Shown here one piece after another: positions 16,507-25,610 of a stretch of DNA of 64,000 nt. The stretch is from assembly GCA_963704855.1 (NCBI GenBank), contig CAVPHY010000028.1:310001-374000 (forward strand), read 5' to 3'. The translations under genes and the position numbers were made by a program. Below the pieces are notes generated by a model that worked only from the letters and a program-made list of their open reading frames with translations, ran no database searches and had not been told where the DNA came from. The first letter of the stretch is position 1. Each line of letters begins with the position of its first letter. The DNA comes from SZUA-36 sp963704855. GTDB taxonomy: Bacteria > Pseudomonadota > Gammaproteobacteria > Xanthomonadales > SZUA-36.

Positions 16507-18155
16507 TGTTGCTTCCTCGTCGGTTGGGGCTCTTCCCGCGGGCTTGCCGGGATGACCAGGCCGCTGGGTTGGTTCTTCAGTTCGGTGATCAACGGGATCA
16601 TTTCTTCGAGAAAAGCGGAGACATTCTGCAGTGTGCGTTGCAGGTCCTGGCTGGTCTGGGAGTCATTGGCAAACGACTGTGCCGTTTCTTCAAGTGCGTC
16701 CATGGTGTCCGTTAATTGCACAAGCAACTCCATGGTGCGCTCATCACCAAGCAGGGATTCGCTGGAGTTTGCCAGTTGCTGGAAACTGACCAGGGTCGCG
16801 GCGCCTTCATCGAGCAACAGGTCGAGTTTACCGACCACGGATTCCAGCGGCAGGTGATTGATCTTGGCGATGAACGCCTCGATGCTTTCGGTGAACTTCT
16901 CGAGGCTGTCAACACCGGTCGGAATCACCACGAGGTCCTTGAAATAGGACAATTCGGCCTGCGTCGTGCCCTCTTCGTATTGGAGGTTTACCAATTGCGA
17001 GCCCAGCAGGAAATTCCGTGATTTGATGGTTGCAACCAGGCCTTGCTGAATCCAGGTATTGATGTCATTCGTGGCGCGCAGCAGGCTGTCTTCGGAATCC
17101 GGCAAACCCAGCCGGCCCGGGTTGATCTCGATCAGTACCGGTATATCCATCGATTTATCCAGCAGGTTGCGGCCTTCCGGAATGTAGTCGGTGCGCAGAA
17201 CCTTGCCGACCTGCAGACCGCGGTGGACGACCGGTGCGCCCACGCTCAGGCCGCCGATGCTGTCTTTTACCAATACCCAGTACTGGATGGCGAAAAGGTA
17301 TTGTTTTTCAAAAATCGCGGTGCGGTTGGGATAGATATAAAAAAGCGATTTCTCGGCGACAGGCTCACTGACAAACTGGCCCTCCGGTATGGAAAAAGAA
17401 ATCCCGCCCAGCAGCAGGCTGTCGATAGGCCCGGCTTCAACCTGAAAGCCCTCACTGGTCATTTCCGCTCGTATGCCACTGGCTTTCCAGAAGCGCGTTT
17501 CCGAGCTGATCAGCTCGTGATAAGGGGCCGTGATAAACACGCTATAGTAGATCTTCCGTTCCGAAAAATTGAACTCCACGTCTTCAACCTTGCCGACGCT
17601 GATCCCCTTGTAATGGATCAGGTCGCCCTTCGAAAAGGAAAAGTCACCGTCGGTGGTGAGTGTCAGGTGTAGTCCGGGCGTGTTCATCGGGGTCAGTGGC
17701 GGGCTGTCCAGGCCTCTGAATTGACTAACCTTTTTGCCTGATTGTCCGGGTGAAAAGATGATGTATTGCCCCGTCATCAGTGTTCCCAGGCCGGAAACTC
17801 CTGAAAGGCTTATGGTGGGCTGAACCACCCAGAAACGTGAGCCTTCGACCAACAGGTCGCGAAACTCGTTATTCAGACGCGCGGTGACAATCACACCATT
17901 CAATTCGGCGTTGAGGCTGATCTTTTCCACCTTGCCCACTTCAACGTCCCGGGTCTTTACTTTGGTCAAACCCTCTTCCAGGCCTTCCGCGGTGGAGAAT
18001 TCAATGGTGATGAGCGGCCCCTGTTTTGACCAGTTGTCATAAACCATCCAGGCGCCTACAACCAGTGTGACCACCGGTATCAGCCACAACGGGGAGACCC
18101 GGCGCAGCGGCGTGACTTTCGCGGGTGGCGGAATGTCGGTTTCTGTTTTACTCAT
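16503..18155 (-). CDS. pqiB: PqiB-like MCE-domain intermembrane lipid transport protein
   Basis: This 550-residue protein has one N-terminal membrane span (SPLWLIPVVTLVVGAWMVYD) and three successive MCE domains (about residues 45-135, 160-255 and 285-400; each has the VGKVxxI/V signature, e.g. VEVGKVEKISL, ISVGKVEDVEF, LQVGKVLRTDY). A C-terminal coiled-coil tail follows. E. coli PqiB forms hexameric rings with a long needle spanning the periplasm to shuttle lipids. I prefer the ATG at 18155 (MSKTETDIPP); another ATG lies two codons upstream, and the open frame continues further without a family match. It overlaps the preceding pqiA-like gene. Confidence 0.93.
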   Translation of the reverse strand: MSKTETDIPPPAKVTPLRRVSPLWLIPVVTLVVGAWMVYDNWSKQGPLITIEFSTAEGLEEGLTKVKTRDVEVGKVEKISLNAELNGVIVTARLNNEFRDLLVEGSRFWVVQPTISLSGVSGLGTLMTGQYIIFSPGQSGKKVSQFRGLDSPPLTPMNTPGLHLTLTTDGDFSFSKGDLIHYKGISVGKVEDVEFNFSERKIYYSVFITAPYHELISSETRFWKASGIRAEMTSEGFQVEAGPIDSLLLGGISFSIPEGQFVSEPVAEKSLFYIYPNRTAIFEKQYLFAIQYWVLVKDSIGGLSVGAPVVHRGLQVGKVLRTDYIPEGRNLLDKSMDIPVLIEINPGRLGLPDSEDSLLRATNDINTWIQQGLVATIKSRNFLLGSQLVNLQYEEGTTQAELSYFKDLVVIPTGVDSLEKFTESIEAFIAKINHLPLESVVGKLDLLLDEGAATLVSFQQLANSSESLLGDERTMELLVQLTDTMDALEETAQSFANDSQTSQDLQRTLQNVSAFLEEMIPLITELKNQPSGLVIPASPREEPQPTRKQQ

Positions 18156-18777
18156 CTTCATCCCAGAAAAGTTTCGGATCGATACTGTTGGCTGAAAGCA
18201 TGCTGAAAAAGACCATGCCGGCAAAGGCCAGCGCAGCCGGGCCCGGGTAAACGGACATCAGGTTACCCATCTGAATCAGGCTTGCCAGGAACGCAACTAC
18301 GAATACGTCAACCATGGACCAGCGTCCGACAAATTCGGTGACGCGATAAATGATAATCTTATTCTGCGGGGCGCGGTAAAAATTCAGTTGCTTGCCAAAG
18401 CATAGTGTAACCAGCGCAATAAATTTCGCGATCGGCACCAGCAGGCTGGCAATCAGGATAATCAGGGCGATCATGTAAGAGCCCTGTTCCCACAACAGAA
18501 CAACACCGCCGGCTATCGTGCTGTAGGTTTCCTGGCCCAGCTGGGTCGTCGTCATGATCGGCAATGTATTGGCCGGCACATAAAATATGAGTGCTGTGAC
18601 GAGGAAGATCCAGGCGCGCTGCAGGCTGTTCTGCTTGCGCGCATGCAGCTTGTGCTGGCAAAAACTGCAGCGCACATTCGATGCCGGCTGGACCGTACAG
18701 CAATCATGGCAGCTCTGCAGATTCTGGCCGTACAGTGAGCTTGATTCAGACGGCATGGGCTGCTGCCTGTTTTTCAT
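18148..18777 (-). CDS. pqiA: PqiA-domain integral membrane protein, second half
   Basis: This is a 209-residue PqiA-domain protein with a cysteine zinc-ribbon-like knuckle (CHDC ... CSFC) near the N-terminus and four membrane segments, beginning with RAWIFLVTALIFYVPANTLPIMT, the recognisable PqiA/LetA sequence. In E. coli PqiA is one protein with two such domains; here this gene encodes the second as a separate chain. It overlaps the upstream pqiA-like gene by about 30 nt and ends within the pqiB start. An internal ATG at 18756 is an alternative start with less overlap. Confidence 0.88.
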   Translation of the reverse strand: MKNRQQPMPSESSSLYGQNLQSCHDCCTVQPASNVRCSFCQHKLHARKQNSLQRAWIFLVTALIFYVPANTLPIMTTTQLGQETYSTIAGGVVLLWEQGSYMIALIILIASLLVPIAKFIALVTLCFGKQLNFYRAPQNKIIIYRVTEFVGRWSMVDVFVVAFLASLIQMGNLMSVYPGPAALAFAGMVFFSMLSANSIDPKLFWDEDE

Positions 18778-19393
18778 TCACGATACGTCTGATCGCCATC
18801 GCCAGTTGAAACTTGTCGTAGTGCGACAGCGCCGCGATGAAGAAGATATTGAAGAACGCATAGGCCCAGAACGAGGGCCCGACCTCGATATGGGCCAGCG
18901 ACGCAACCTTGACCATGCTGATCAATATACCCAGGAAGAAAATTTCGGCCATGTTCCAGAAGCGCACGTAGCCGATAAAACGCATCAGCTTTATCGTGTG
19001 CGGGGAAACCCGCTCCAGTTTAATGGCAATGGCCAGCCAACTGATCAACGCTGTAAAAAACGCAGGTAATCCGATAATGATCACCAGCATGAACGCGCTC
19101 AGCGCCCACTCTTTCAATTCAAACAGGACCTGCACCGTTTCAAGCAGGCTGATTTGCCGTTCCTGGCCCTGCACCAGCAGGTTCACGTATGAAAACAGGT
19201 TGCTGAATACGAGGCAGATTAGCGCGGTGAGGGCGAAGATCAGCATGCGATCCAGGGCATTGCTAAAAGCACGGGTGAAAATGGAGCCACAACGCGGGCA
19301 ACTCGCCCGGTAACCTTCGGGCAAGTGACCGATGCGCACCAGCAAATCACATTCCTGGCAAATAACCCTGAAGTCTGAAATCTTATCGTTCAA
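18746..19393 (-). CDS. pqiA: PqiA-domain integral membrane protein, first half
   Basis: First gene of the pqi operon. The 215-residue protein has the cytoplasmic zinc-ribbon cysteines CQECD and CPRCG, then four membrane segments (MLIFALTALICLVFSNLFSYV; SAFMLVIIIGLPAFFTALISW; IGYVRFWNMAEIFFLGILISMV; WAYAFFNIFFIAALSHYD). It corresponds to the N-terminal PqiA domain of the usual two-domain protein. Together with the next gene it would reconstitute the inner-membrane component that hands lipids to PqiB. The split is genuine in the sequence: each half has its own start and complete domain, and the frames overlap rather than being broken by one mutation. Confidence 0.88.
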   Translation of the reverse strand: MNDKISDFRVICQECDLLVRIGHLPEGYRASCPRCGSIFTRAFSNALDRMLIFALTALICLVFSNLFSYVNLLVQGQERQISLLETVQVLFELKEWALSAFMLVIIIGLPAFFTALISWLAIAIKLERVSPHTIKLMRFIGYVRFWNMAEIFFLGILISMVKVASLAHIEVGPSFWAYAFFNIFFIAALSHYDKFQLAMAIRRIVNEKQAAAHAV

Positions 19394-19610
19394 TAAGTGG
19401 CAACTCCTTGGGAGCCTGGGGCGGTGATTGTCGCTGATTCAGCAGCAGTCTACCAAATTTCCGTCATGTCCACTGAAACGCGCAGGTCTGCACAGGGAAG
19501 TTTATGGTGGTAAAAAAGTACCCGCCGTGGTGCAGGATGGTACGCGGATGATCTGGCGCTTTGGGTGTGTCTTGCCAGGGAGTTCCTGAATCCTGTATTC
19601 CTATTCACCG

Positions 19611-19649
19611 TTGATTCATTCAAATCATCGTTTGCATGATCTGAATCAA
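19611..19649. repeat. Imperfect inverted repeat upstream of the CSLREA gene
   Basis: TTGATTC at 19611 pairs with GAATCAA ending at 19649, and AATCAT pairs with ATGAT inside, with small bulges. The right half contains the FNR-type box described separately. It sits in the 311-bp gap between the divergent pqi operon and the CSLREA gene; the remainder of that gap (19394-19610) shows no gene. Confidence 0.45.
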
Positions 19650-19677
19650 TCTTCATTTCACCAAAATATACTAGTGT
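19636..19677 (+). promoter_or_regulatory. Class II FNR/Anr-type promoter of the CSLREA gene
   Basis: ATGATCTGAATCAA (19636-19649) matches 9 of 10 positions of TTGAT-N4-ATCAA. After exactly 22 nt comes TAGTGT (19672-19677), a -10 candidate with the same TAGT start as at the LRR and dockerin genes. The overlapping TATACT at 19667 is an alternative -10. The gene's ATG lies 27 nt downstream with a GGAGA ribosome site. Confidence 0.55.
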
Positions 19678-19704
19678 CGCCAAACGTCTGCATGGAGAAA
19701 CAAG

Positions 19705-22548
19705 ATGAAAAGGACACTGGCGTGGGTGTTGATTATCGTGGGCTGTTTAACCTGGGCGGCTTTGGTAGAAGCCAGAACTATTCGCGTGACAACCTTGCAG
19801 GACACGTTTGCCATCGACGGCCAGTGCAGCCTGCGTGAAGCACTCAACGCCGCCAATGGCGCTAACTACGTTGATGATGCCTGCGGTCTGGGTGACCCGG
19901 GCATGGACGTCATTGAGCTTCCGTCCGGCACCTATTCCCTGCACACGGCCTATCTGGGGGAAGATGAGTCCTGGGGCGACCTTGATGTCAGGTCTGAAGT
20001 CGTGTTCGACGCTCACCTAGGCAATGTGATCATCAGACAGGAGCTGGACATCCATCAACAGGTCAACGGGCGCGTTCTCGACGTATGGGTTTCGGGAAGG
20101 GCTACGCTGAAGAACCTGACTATCGAGGGTGGTGTGGAAACCCTGGGTGGCGGCGGGATTAAAAACTGGGGCTGGCTTCTTCTTGAAAATGTCACCGTTA
20201 CAGGCAATACCGCGGCCTACGGTGGCGGCGGCATCGAGACACACCCCGGCAGTACCACGTTTATCTATGACTCAACGATTTCCGGTAATACCTCGACCCG
20301 CACCGACAACCAGGGCGGCGGCGGTGGGATCCTCGTGACGGGCGGAAATGTCTATCTGGATGGCAGCACGGTCAGCGGCAATGTAAGCCGATGGAATGGC
20401 GGCGGCATCATGGCCAAATCCGGCGGTCTTGTCGACCTGGTCAACAGCACGATCAGTGGCAACGGGTCCTTCATCCATGGCGGGGGAATTTACAACGCCG
20501 GCGCCAATATCAGCCTCAGTAACGTCACGGTGACGGCCAACACGGCAAACTCCGACCTGTCGTCCGATAATGACGGCTACGCCGGGGGAGTCATGAACAG
20601 TAGCGGCATCGTCAACCTCTGGAACAGCCTGATCGCGGGCAACGTGCGCGGATACGGTGGCGGAATTATGCTTTTCATTCCGGACTGCGCGGGTACCTTG
20701 ACTTCACAGGGCTATAACCTCGTGGGGGTAAAGAGCGACGCCTGCACCATCATCGATGCCGGCCCTGGTGGTGACCAGATCGGTAGTGCGGTACAGATTG
20801 ACGCAAAACTTGGCCCTTTGGCGGACAACAATGGGCCCACCCTGACCCATGCCCTGAATGAAGGCAGCCCGGCCATTGACGCGGGCAACCCGCTGGGCTG
20901 CCGCGCCGCCGGCGGCGGCTACGTGTCCAAGGACCAGCGTGGAAGGATCCGACCAAGCGGCCTGGTCTGTGATATCGGCGCCTACGAATACAGCTATATC
21001 GCCTCCCGCTACGTCGTGACCAGTACTGCCGATGACGGCACCGGTTGCACCCTCAGGGAAGCCCTCGAGTCGATTATGAGTGGAAACCCGGCCGACGGCT
21101 GTAGCGACGCCGGTTCCACCGGCGTTGATCGGATCGAGTTCGACCCGGCGGTGACCGGTACCATCAGCCTTAACGCCGAGCTTCCCATCGTCAGACAATC
21201 CATTGATATCGTCGGCCCGGGTAGCGCGATTCTCGCCATAAACGGCCAGGGCCTTTACCGTTCGGGATTTCTGATCGATAGCCCCGGGAATTCTGCCACC
21301 GTGGCGCTCAGTGGTCTCACCCTGACCGGTGGTTATAACTTAAATCAGGGTGCTACGCTGTTGGTGTATGACGGTGAGGCCCTCGAGTTGAACGATGTTG
21401 TAATCGATAACAGCGGGTGTAATGACTATTGCGCGATCGTACAGGCGAGCGGCTTTGTCATTATCAAGGACAGCACCATCAGCAACAGTACCGGTGAAGG
21501 CCTCTCGGTTTACAACGGCAGTCTTGAGATCGTGAATACGGTCATCAGCAACAGTACCAGTAGCGGTCTTCGTATCGAAAATAGCAGTGTTCAGATGGTC
21601 GACACCAGCTTGATCGGGAATGGTTCGGCCATTTCCACGGGAGGAGGTGCCCAGATTAGGAATACTTCCATGACGGCCACCGGGTGCACCGTCACCAACA
21701 ACACAGGTGGTGGATTCTATATCGAGAACGCGGGTGGTCAGTCAGTTGTGATCGAAAAGTGCTCGTTCAGCTCAAATACGGCGGATGGTGGCGGCGCGAT
21801 TCTCATAGATACTGGTATGGTTTCCATTCGTGATTCAGTTATCCACGGCAATCGGGCAGTCGCGACCAATGGCGGCAGTGGCGGCGGAATTGCAGTTTCT
21901 GGCAGCGGCACCACCCTCACCATCGCCAACACAACGATCAGTGGCAACTCGGCCTTCGGGTATGGTGGTGGTTTGTCGCAGGATACCCCCGGAGGAGTGG
22001 TCAGGCTGGCCAATGTGACCATTACCGACAATACCGCCGACGACACGGCTTCCGGAAATTATTTGGCTGGGGGAATCTACATCGCGTCCGGGAGTTTGCG
22101 CCTCAGAAACAGCATCATCGCCGGTAATCGCAGCCTGAACCCGACGGATAATGTTCCCGAAATCTCGGGTTGCACGCGGATCACGTCCGAGGATTACAAC
22201 CTGCTTGGTGATGTATCGCTTTACTGCACCCCGGCCCCCTGGGCAGCGCACGATATCACCGGTGCGGACCCTCACCTTGGTCCCCTAGGCAACTATGGCG
22301 GCCCGACCAAAACCCACTATCTGCTGATCGGCAGCGCGGCTATCGATGGCGCTGATCCCATCGATGGCTGCTCCTGGGATCATGACTCTGATCCGGGCAC
22401 GCCCGATATCCCGCTCAATGCAGATCAGAGAGCTTGGGCACGTTATGTTGACGGTAACGCGGATGAGCTTAATATCTGTGATATCGGCGCCTTTGAATAC
22501 GACGGGACGATCTTCTCTGACATCATTTTTGAAAACGGATTCGAGTAG
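19705..22548 (+). CDS. Exported CSLREA-domain, parallel beta-helix protein
   Basis: This 947-residue protein has a signal peptide (residues 1-23, cleavage near VEA) followed by two tandem modules. Each opens with a CSLREA signature: TIRVTTLQDTFAIDGQCSLREALNAAN near residue 25 and VVTSTADDGTGCTLREALESI near residue 437. Each continues as a glycine/asparagine-rich right-handed beta-helix (GGGI, STISGNTS, NVTVTGNTA repeats) and closes with the conserved NNGPTLTHALNEGSPAIDAG or NYGGPTKTHYLLIGSAAIDGA segment and DIGAYEY/DIGAFEY. The C-terminus is DIIFENGFE. Such proteins are cell-surface or secreted, likely adhesins or polysaccharide-binding; the substrate is unknown. Tandem duplication of the whole module is evident. 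Confidence 0.9.
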   Translation: MKRTLAWVLIIVGCLTWAALVEARTIRVTTLQDTFAIDGQCSLREALNAANGANYVDDACGLGDPGMDVIELPSGTYSLHTAYLGEDESWGDLDVRSEVVFDAHLGNVIIRQELDIHQQVNGRVLDVWVSGRATLKNLTIEGGVETLGGGGIKNWGWLLLENVTVTGNTAAYGGGGIETHPGSTTFIYDSTISGNTSTRTDNQGGGGGILVTGGNVYLDGSTVSGNVSRWNGGGIMAKSGGLVDLVNSTISGNGSFIHGGGIYNAGANISLSNVTVTANTANSDLSSDNDGYAGGVMNSSGIVNLWNSLIAGNVRGYGGGIMLFIPDCAGTLTSQGYNLVGVKSDACTIIDAGPGGDQIGSAVQIDAKLGPLADNNGPTLTHALNEGSPAIDAGNPLGCRAAGGGYVSKDQRGRIRPSGLVCDIGAYEYSYIASRYVVTSTADDGTGCTLREALESIMSGNPADGCSDAGSTGVDRIEFDPAVTGTISLNAELPIVRQSIDIVGPGSAILAINGQGLYRSGFLIDSPGNSATVALSGLTLTGGYNLNQGATLLVYDGEALELNDVVIDNSGCNDYCAIVQASGFVIIKDSTISNSTGEGLSVYNGSLEIVNTVISNSTSSGLRIENSSVQMVDTSLIGNGSAISTGGGAQIRNTSMTATGCTVTNNTGGGFYIENAGGQSVVIEKCSFSSNTADGGGAILIDTGMVSIRDSVIHGNRAVATNGGSGGGIAVSGSGTTLTIANTTISGNSAFGYGGGLSQDTPGGVVRLANVTITDNTADDTASGNYLAGGIYIASGSLRLRNSIIAGNRSLNPTDNVPEISGCTRITSEDYNLLGDVSLYCTPAPWAAHDITGADPHLGPLGNYGGPTKTHYLLIGSAAIDGADPIDGCSWDHDSDPGTPDIPLNADQRAWARYVDGNADELNICDIGAFEYDGTIFSDIIFENGFE

Positions 22549-22588
22549 GCAAACCCGAAAAACATCAGCGGTGAATTTGAGTGCAGAT

Positions 22589-22614
22589 CCGGTTCCGGTC
22601 ATTATAGGAACCGG
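22589..22614. terminator. Hairpin between convergent genes
   Basis: CCGGTTCC and GGAACCGG form a perfect 8-bp stem with a 10-nt loop in the 77-bp gap between the convergent CSLREA and GST genes. It lacks a solid T-run on either strand, so it may be a weak bidirectional terminator. Confidence 0.4.
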
Positions 22615-22625
22615 GTTACTGCATT

Positions 22626-23330
22626 TTATGGCTTCACGGGTACGCGCAGGTCTGCGATCAGTTTTCCGGAGTCGAAAACCTCCCGGTCGTGGCCCACTTC
22701 ACGCCATGGTTCTTTGAGTGCGGCCTGGTACCAGTCGCGCATGGCTTCCTGCTCCAATATGCGTTGTACGTATTCCTGAGCCGTGTCACTCAATTCCAGG
22801 TTAAAGGTCTGTAAACGGAAGGCGACGGGGGCATAGAAAGCGTCGACCGCGGTAAATGATTTTCCGGCCAGGTAGGGCCCCCCAAAATTGTTCAGGCCTT
22901 CGCTCCAGAGTTCATCCAGGCGGTCGAGGTCTTGCCCCAGTTCGGGTGAAATCGTATTCAACTCGATACGCACACCGCAGTTCATCGGGCATTGGCTGCG
23001 AAGCGCGGAAAACCCGGCGTGCATTTCAGAGGTCGCACAACGCGCCCAGATACGTGCGTCAAAATCCTGTGGCCAGACACCTTCATGGCGTTCGGCCAGG
23101 TATTCAATGATGCCCAGGGATTCCCAGACGACACGTTTACCGTCGTGCAAACACGGCACAAGGCCACTGGGGCTGAATTCGCGAAACTTCTCCCGGCAGG
23201 AACCTTCCAGGAAAAACTCCAGCTTCTCTTCGAAGGGAATACCCAGTGACCGCATTAAAACCCAGGGCCGCAGGGACCATGACGAGTAGTTCTTGTTGCC
23301 GATATAGAGTGTATACAAGGGTAATTCCAT
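22626..23330 (-). CDS. Glutathione S-transferase family protein
   Basis: The protein (234 residues from ATG 23330) has an N-terminal thioredoxin-like domain with YTLYIGNKNYSSWSLRPWVLMRSLGIPFEE, the FSPSGLVPCL cis-proline loop, and the glutathione-binding VVWESLGIIEYLAERH (ESxxI). A helical C-terminal GST domain with AGKSFTAVDAFYAPVAFRL follows. The serine-rich NYSSWSLRP start resembles zeta/beta-like bacterial GSTs that use serine. It probably conjugates or isomerises small electrophiles. The frame extends 12 codons upstream past the divergent acyl-CoA ligase start; MELPLYTLY is the better start. Confidence 0.88.
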   Translation of the reverse strand: MELPLYTLYIGNKNYSSWSLRPWVLMRSLGIPFEEKLEFFLEGSCREKFREFSPSGLVPCLHDGKRVVWESLGIIEYLAERHEGVWPQDFDARIWARCATSEMHAGFSALRSQCPMNCGVRIELNTISPELGQDLDRLDELWSEGLNNFGGPYLAGKSFTAVDAFYAPVAFRLQTFNLELSDTAQEYVQRILEQEAMRDWYQAALKEPWREVGHDREVFDSGKLIADLRVPVKP

Positions 23331-23354
23331 CCATTTTCGAGCATAATTCACCCT

Positions 23355-25421
23355 ATGATAAATCAATCATTGCTAAACCCCCACAGCATTGTTGTCGTGG
23401 GGGGGTCCGAGAACATCAGGAAGCCCGGCGGCAAGGTTTTAAAAAATATTATCGATGGCGGCTTTGCCGGGAAGTTGCTGGTCGTCAACCAGAGGGAAAC
23501 CTCGGTGCAGGGGCTGGACTGCCTGCCATCCGTTGATGAGATTGACAGTGTTGAACTGGCGATCATCTCCGTTCCGGCGGCCTACTGCCCGGAAATCGTA
23601 CATACCCTGGCCACGCAAAAAGGAACCCGGGCGTTTATCATTCTCTCGGCCGGTTTTGGCGAAGCGGGGGAAGAGGGAAAACGGCTGGAAAAGCAGATCG
23701 TGGAGATCGTCAACTCGGTTAACGGGTGCCTGATCGGCCCCAATTGCATCGGTTTTCTCAATGTGAATTACCATGGTGTGTTCACTACCCCGATTCCCCC
23801 TTACGATCCCAAGGGTTGCGACCTGATCTCCAGCTCCGGCGCGACGGCGGTTTTCCTGATCGAGGCCGGTATCCCGTCGGGCCTGAAATTTTCCAATGTT
23901 TTTTCGGTGGGAAACAGCGCGCAGATCGGTGTGGAGGAGGTGCTGGAATTCATGGACCAGACACACGATCCGGACCGGGATTCCTGTATCAAACTGCTTT
24001 ACCTGGAATCCGTTGCAAACCCCCAGAAACTGCTGAAACACGCCTCGTCATTGATCCGCAAAGGGGTGAAAATCGCAGCTATCAAAGCGGGCAGCACTGT
24101 GGAAGGCAGCCGGGCCGCCGCATCGCATACCGGTGCGTTGACAAATTCCGACATGGTGGTGCGTGCGCTCTTCCGCAAAGCCGGTATCGTTTATTGCAGC
24201 AGCCGGGAAGAATTGCTGAGCGTGGCCTCGGTATTCCACTACAAGGAGCTGAAAGGAAAAAACATCGCCGTCATCACGCATGCCGGCGGTTCGGCCGTGA
24301 TGCTGACGGATGCCCTGTCGCTGGGCGGACTGCAGGTTCCGGCCATCGAAGGGCCGGACGCCGACAGGTTGCTGTCGTTTCTTCACCCCGGTTCCTCCGT
24401 GAACAACCCGATCGATTTCCTTGCGACCGGAACGGCCGAACAGCTCGGAACCATCATCGATTACTGCGAACACAAATTTGACCAGATCGATGCCATGGTG
24501 GTGGTTTTTGGCAGCCCGGGGCTGTTTGATGTTGCGAATGTATACGCGGTGATCGGTGAAAAGCTGAAAGTCTGTTCGAAGCCGATCTATCCGGTACTGC
24601 CTTCGGTAATCAATGCGCAAAAAGAGATACGTGATTTCCTGGCAACCGGACATGTAAATTTTCCCGATGAAGTGGAACTGGGAAGGGCATTGGTGGCGAT
24701 CCACAAAACCCCCGCTCCACAGCAGGTATTTCAGCCGGTTTACACGGTTGACCACAGCGCTATCCGGGCTGTCATCGATGCCGCGGCCGATGGCTTTTTA
24801 TCACCGGCAGAGGTGGAGCGTTTACTGGATGCAGTCGCTGTTCCGCGTGTGCATGAAGTGGTTGTAAGCGCGCTTCCCGGGCTCGAGGCAATAAAGCACA
24901 CGGTCAGCTTTCCCGCGGTGATGAAAGTGGTTGGGCCGGTGCACAAGACCGATGTCGGCGGCGTGCTGCTGAACATCAAATCGGTGGAGGAGATGCAAGG
25001 CCGTTTTGAACATCTGATGCAGATTGAGCAGGCAATGGGTGTATTGATCCAGCCGATGATCACCGGTACCGAGTTGTTCATCGGGGTCAAGCGCGAATCA
25101 AATTTCGGGCATATCATCCTGTGCGGCCTGGGTGGGATATTCGTCGAGGTACTGAACGACTTTTCCTCCTGCCTGTGCCCGGTTTCGAAGGCCGAGTCGA
25201 TCACCATGATAAAACGCCTGCGAGCTTACAAGATCATCCAGGGAACCCGGGGCAGGGGAGGCGTTAACGAGGCATTATTCAGCGAGATCATCCAACGGAT
25301 TTCCGCGCTCGTGACCGCCGCTCCTGAAATCGTGGAAATGGACATCAATCCGCTGATGGGTTCGCTGCAGGACATCACGGCGGTGGATACCCGTATCAGG
25401 GTGGAAAAATCAATCGGCTGA
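23355..25421 (+). CDS. Acyl-CoA synthetase (NDP-forming) / acetate-CoA ligase family
   Basis: The 688-residue single-chain protein has the domain order of ADP-forming acyl-CoA synthetases. It begins with a CoA-binding Rossmann domain (SIVVVGGSENIRKPGGKVLKNI) and two succinyl-CoA-synthetase-like domains; the phosphohistidine helix region contains GSTVEGSRAAASHTGAL. A C-terminal ATP-grasp domain follows (FPAVMKVVGPVHKTDVGGVLLNI, GTELFIGVKRESNFGHIILCGLGGIFVEVL, EMDINPLMG). It interconverts an acyl-CoA with the acid while forming NTP; the acyl group (acetyl, propionyl, other) cannot be told. It overlaps the convergent Xre gene by 12 bp at the 3' end. Confidence 0.9.
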   Translation: MINQSLLNPHSIVVVGGSENIRKPGGKVLKNIIDGGFAGKLLVVNQRETSVQGLDCLPSVDEIDSVELAIISVPAAYCPEIVHTLATQKGTRAFIILSAGFGEAGEEGKRLEKQIVEIVNSVNGCLIGPNCIGFLNVNYHGVFTTPIPPYDPKGCDLISSSGATAVFLIEAGIPSGLKFSNVFSVGNSAQIGVEEVLEFMDQTHDPDRDSCIKLLYLESVANPQKLLKHASSLIRKGVKIAAIKAGSTVEGSRAAASHTGALTNSDMVVRALFRKAGIVYCSSREELLSVASVFHYKELKGKNIAVITHAGGSAVMLTDALSLGGLQVPAIEGPDADRLLSFLHPGSSVNNPIDFLATGTAEQLGTIIDYCEHKFDQIDAMVVVFGSPGLFDVANVYAVIGEKLKVCSKPIYPVLPSVINAQKEIRDFLATGHVNFPDEVELGRALVAIHKTPAPQQVFQPVYTVDHSAIRAVIDAAADGFLSPAEVERLLDAVAVPRVHEVVVSALPGLEAIKHTVSFPAVMKVVGPVHKTDVGGVLLNIKSVEEMQGRFEHLMQIEQAMGVLIQPMITGTELFIGVKRESNFGHIILCGLGGIFVEVLNDFSSCLCPVSKAESITMIKRLRAYKIIQGTRGRGGVNEALFSEIIQRISALVTAAPEIVEMDINPLMGSLQDITAVDTRIRVEKSIG

Positions 25422-25610
25422 TTCATCCTGAAAGATCTCTTCGATCGTCATCCCGAATAACCGTGCGGCCTTGAACGCCAGTGGCAGGCTGGGATCGAAC
25501 TTGCCTTTCTCGATGGCATTAACCGTCTGTCGTGAAACCTCCAGCTCAATAGCCAGTTGGGCCTGGGTCCAGTCCCGTTCTGCGCGCAGTACCTTCAAAC
25601 GGTTCTTCAT
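25410..25610 (-). CDS. Small Xre-family transcriptional regulator
   Basis: This 66-residue protein is one helix-turn-helix domain (RLKVLRAERDWTQAQLAIELEVSRQTVNAIEKGKFDPSLPLAFKAARLF) plus the short tail MTIEEIFQDE. It matches the compact YozG-like Xre regulators that accompany small membrane proteins. Its ATG overlaps the stop of the membrane-protein gene by 4 nt, so the two are co-transcribed and translationally coupled. Paired operators upstream of the first gene suggest it represses its own operon. Confidence 0.92.
   Translation of the reverse strand: MKNRLKVLRAERDWTQAQLAIELEVSRQTVNAIEKGKFDPSLPLAFKAARLFGMTIEEIFQDESAD

Noticed and set aside
19450..19683. 77-codon minus-strand frame between pqi and CSLREA genes
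   Set aside because: No ribosome site, overlaps the FNR-type promoter, and the composition is not protein-like.
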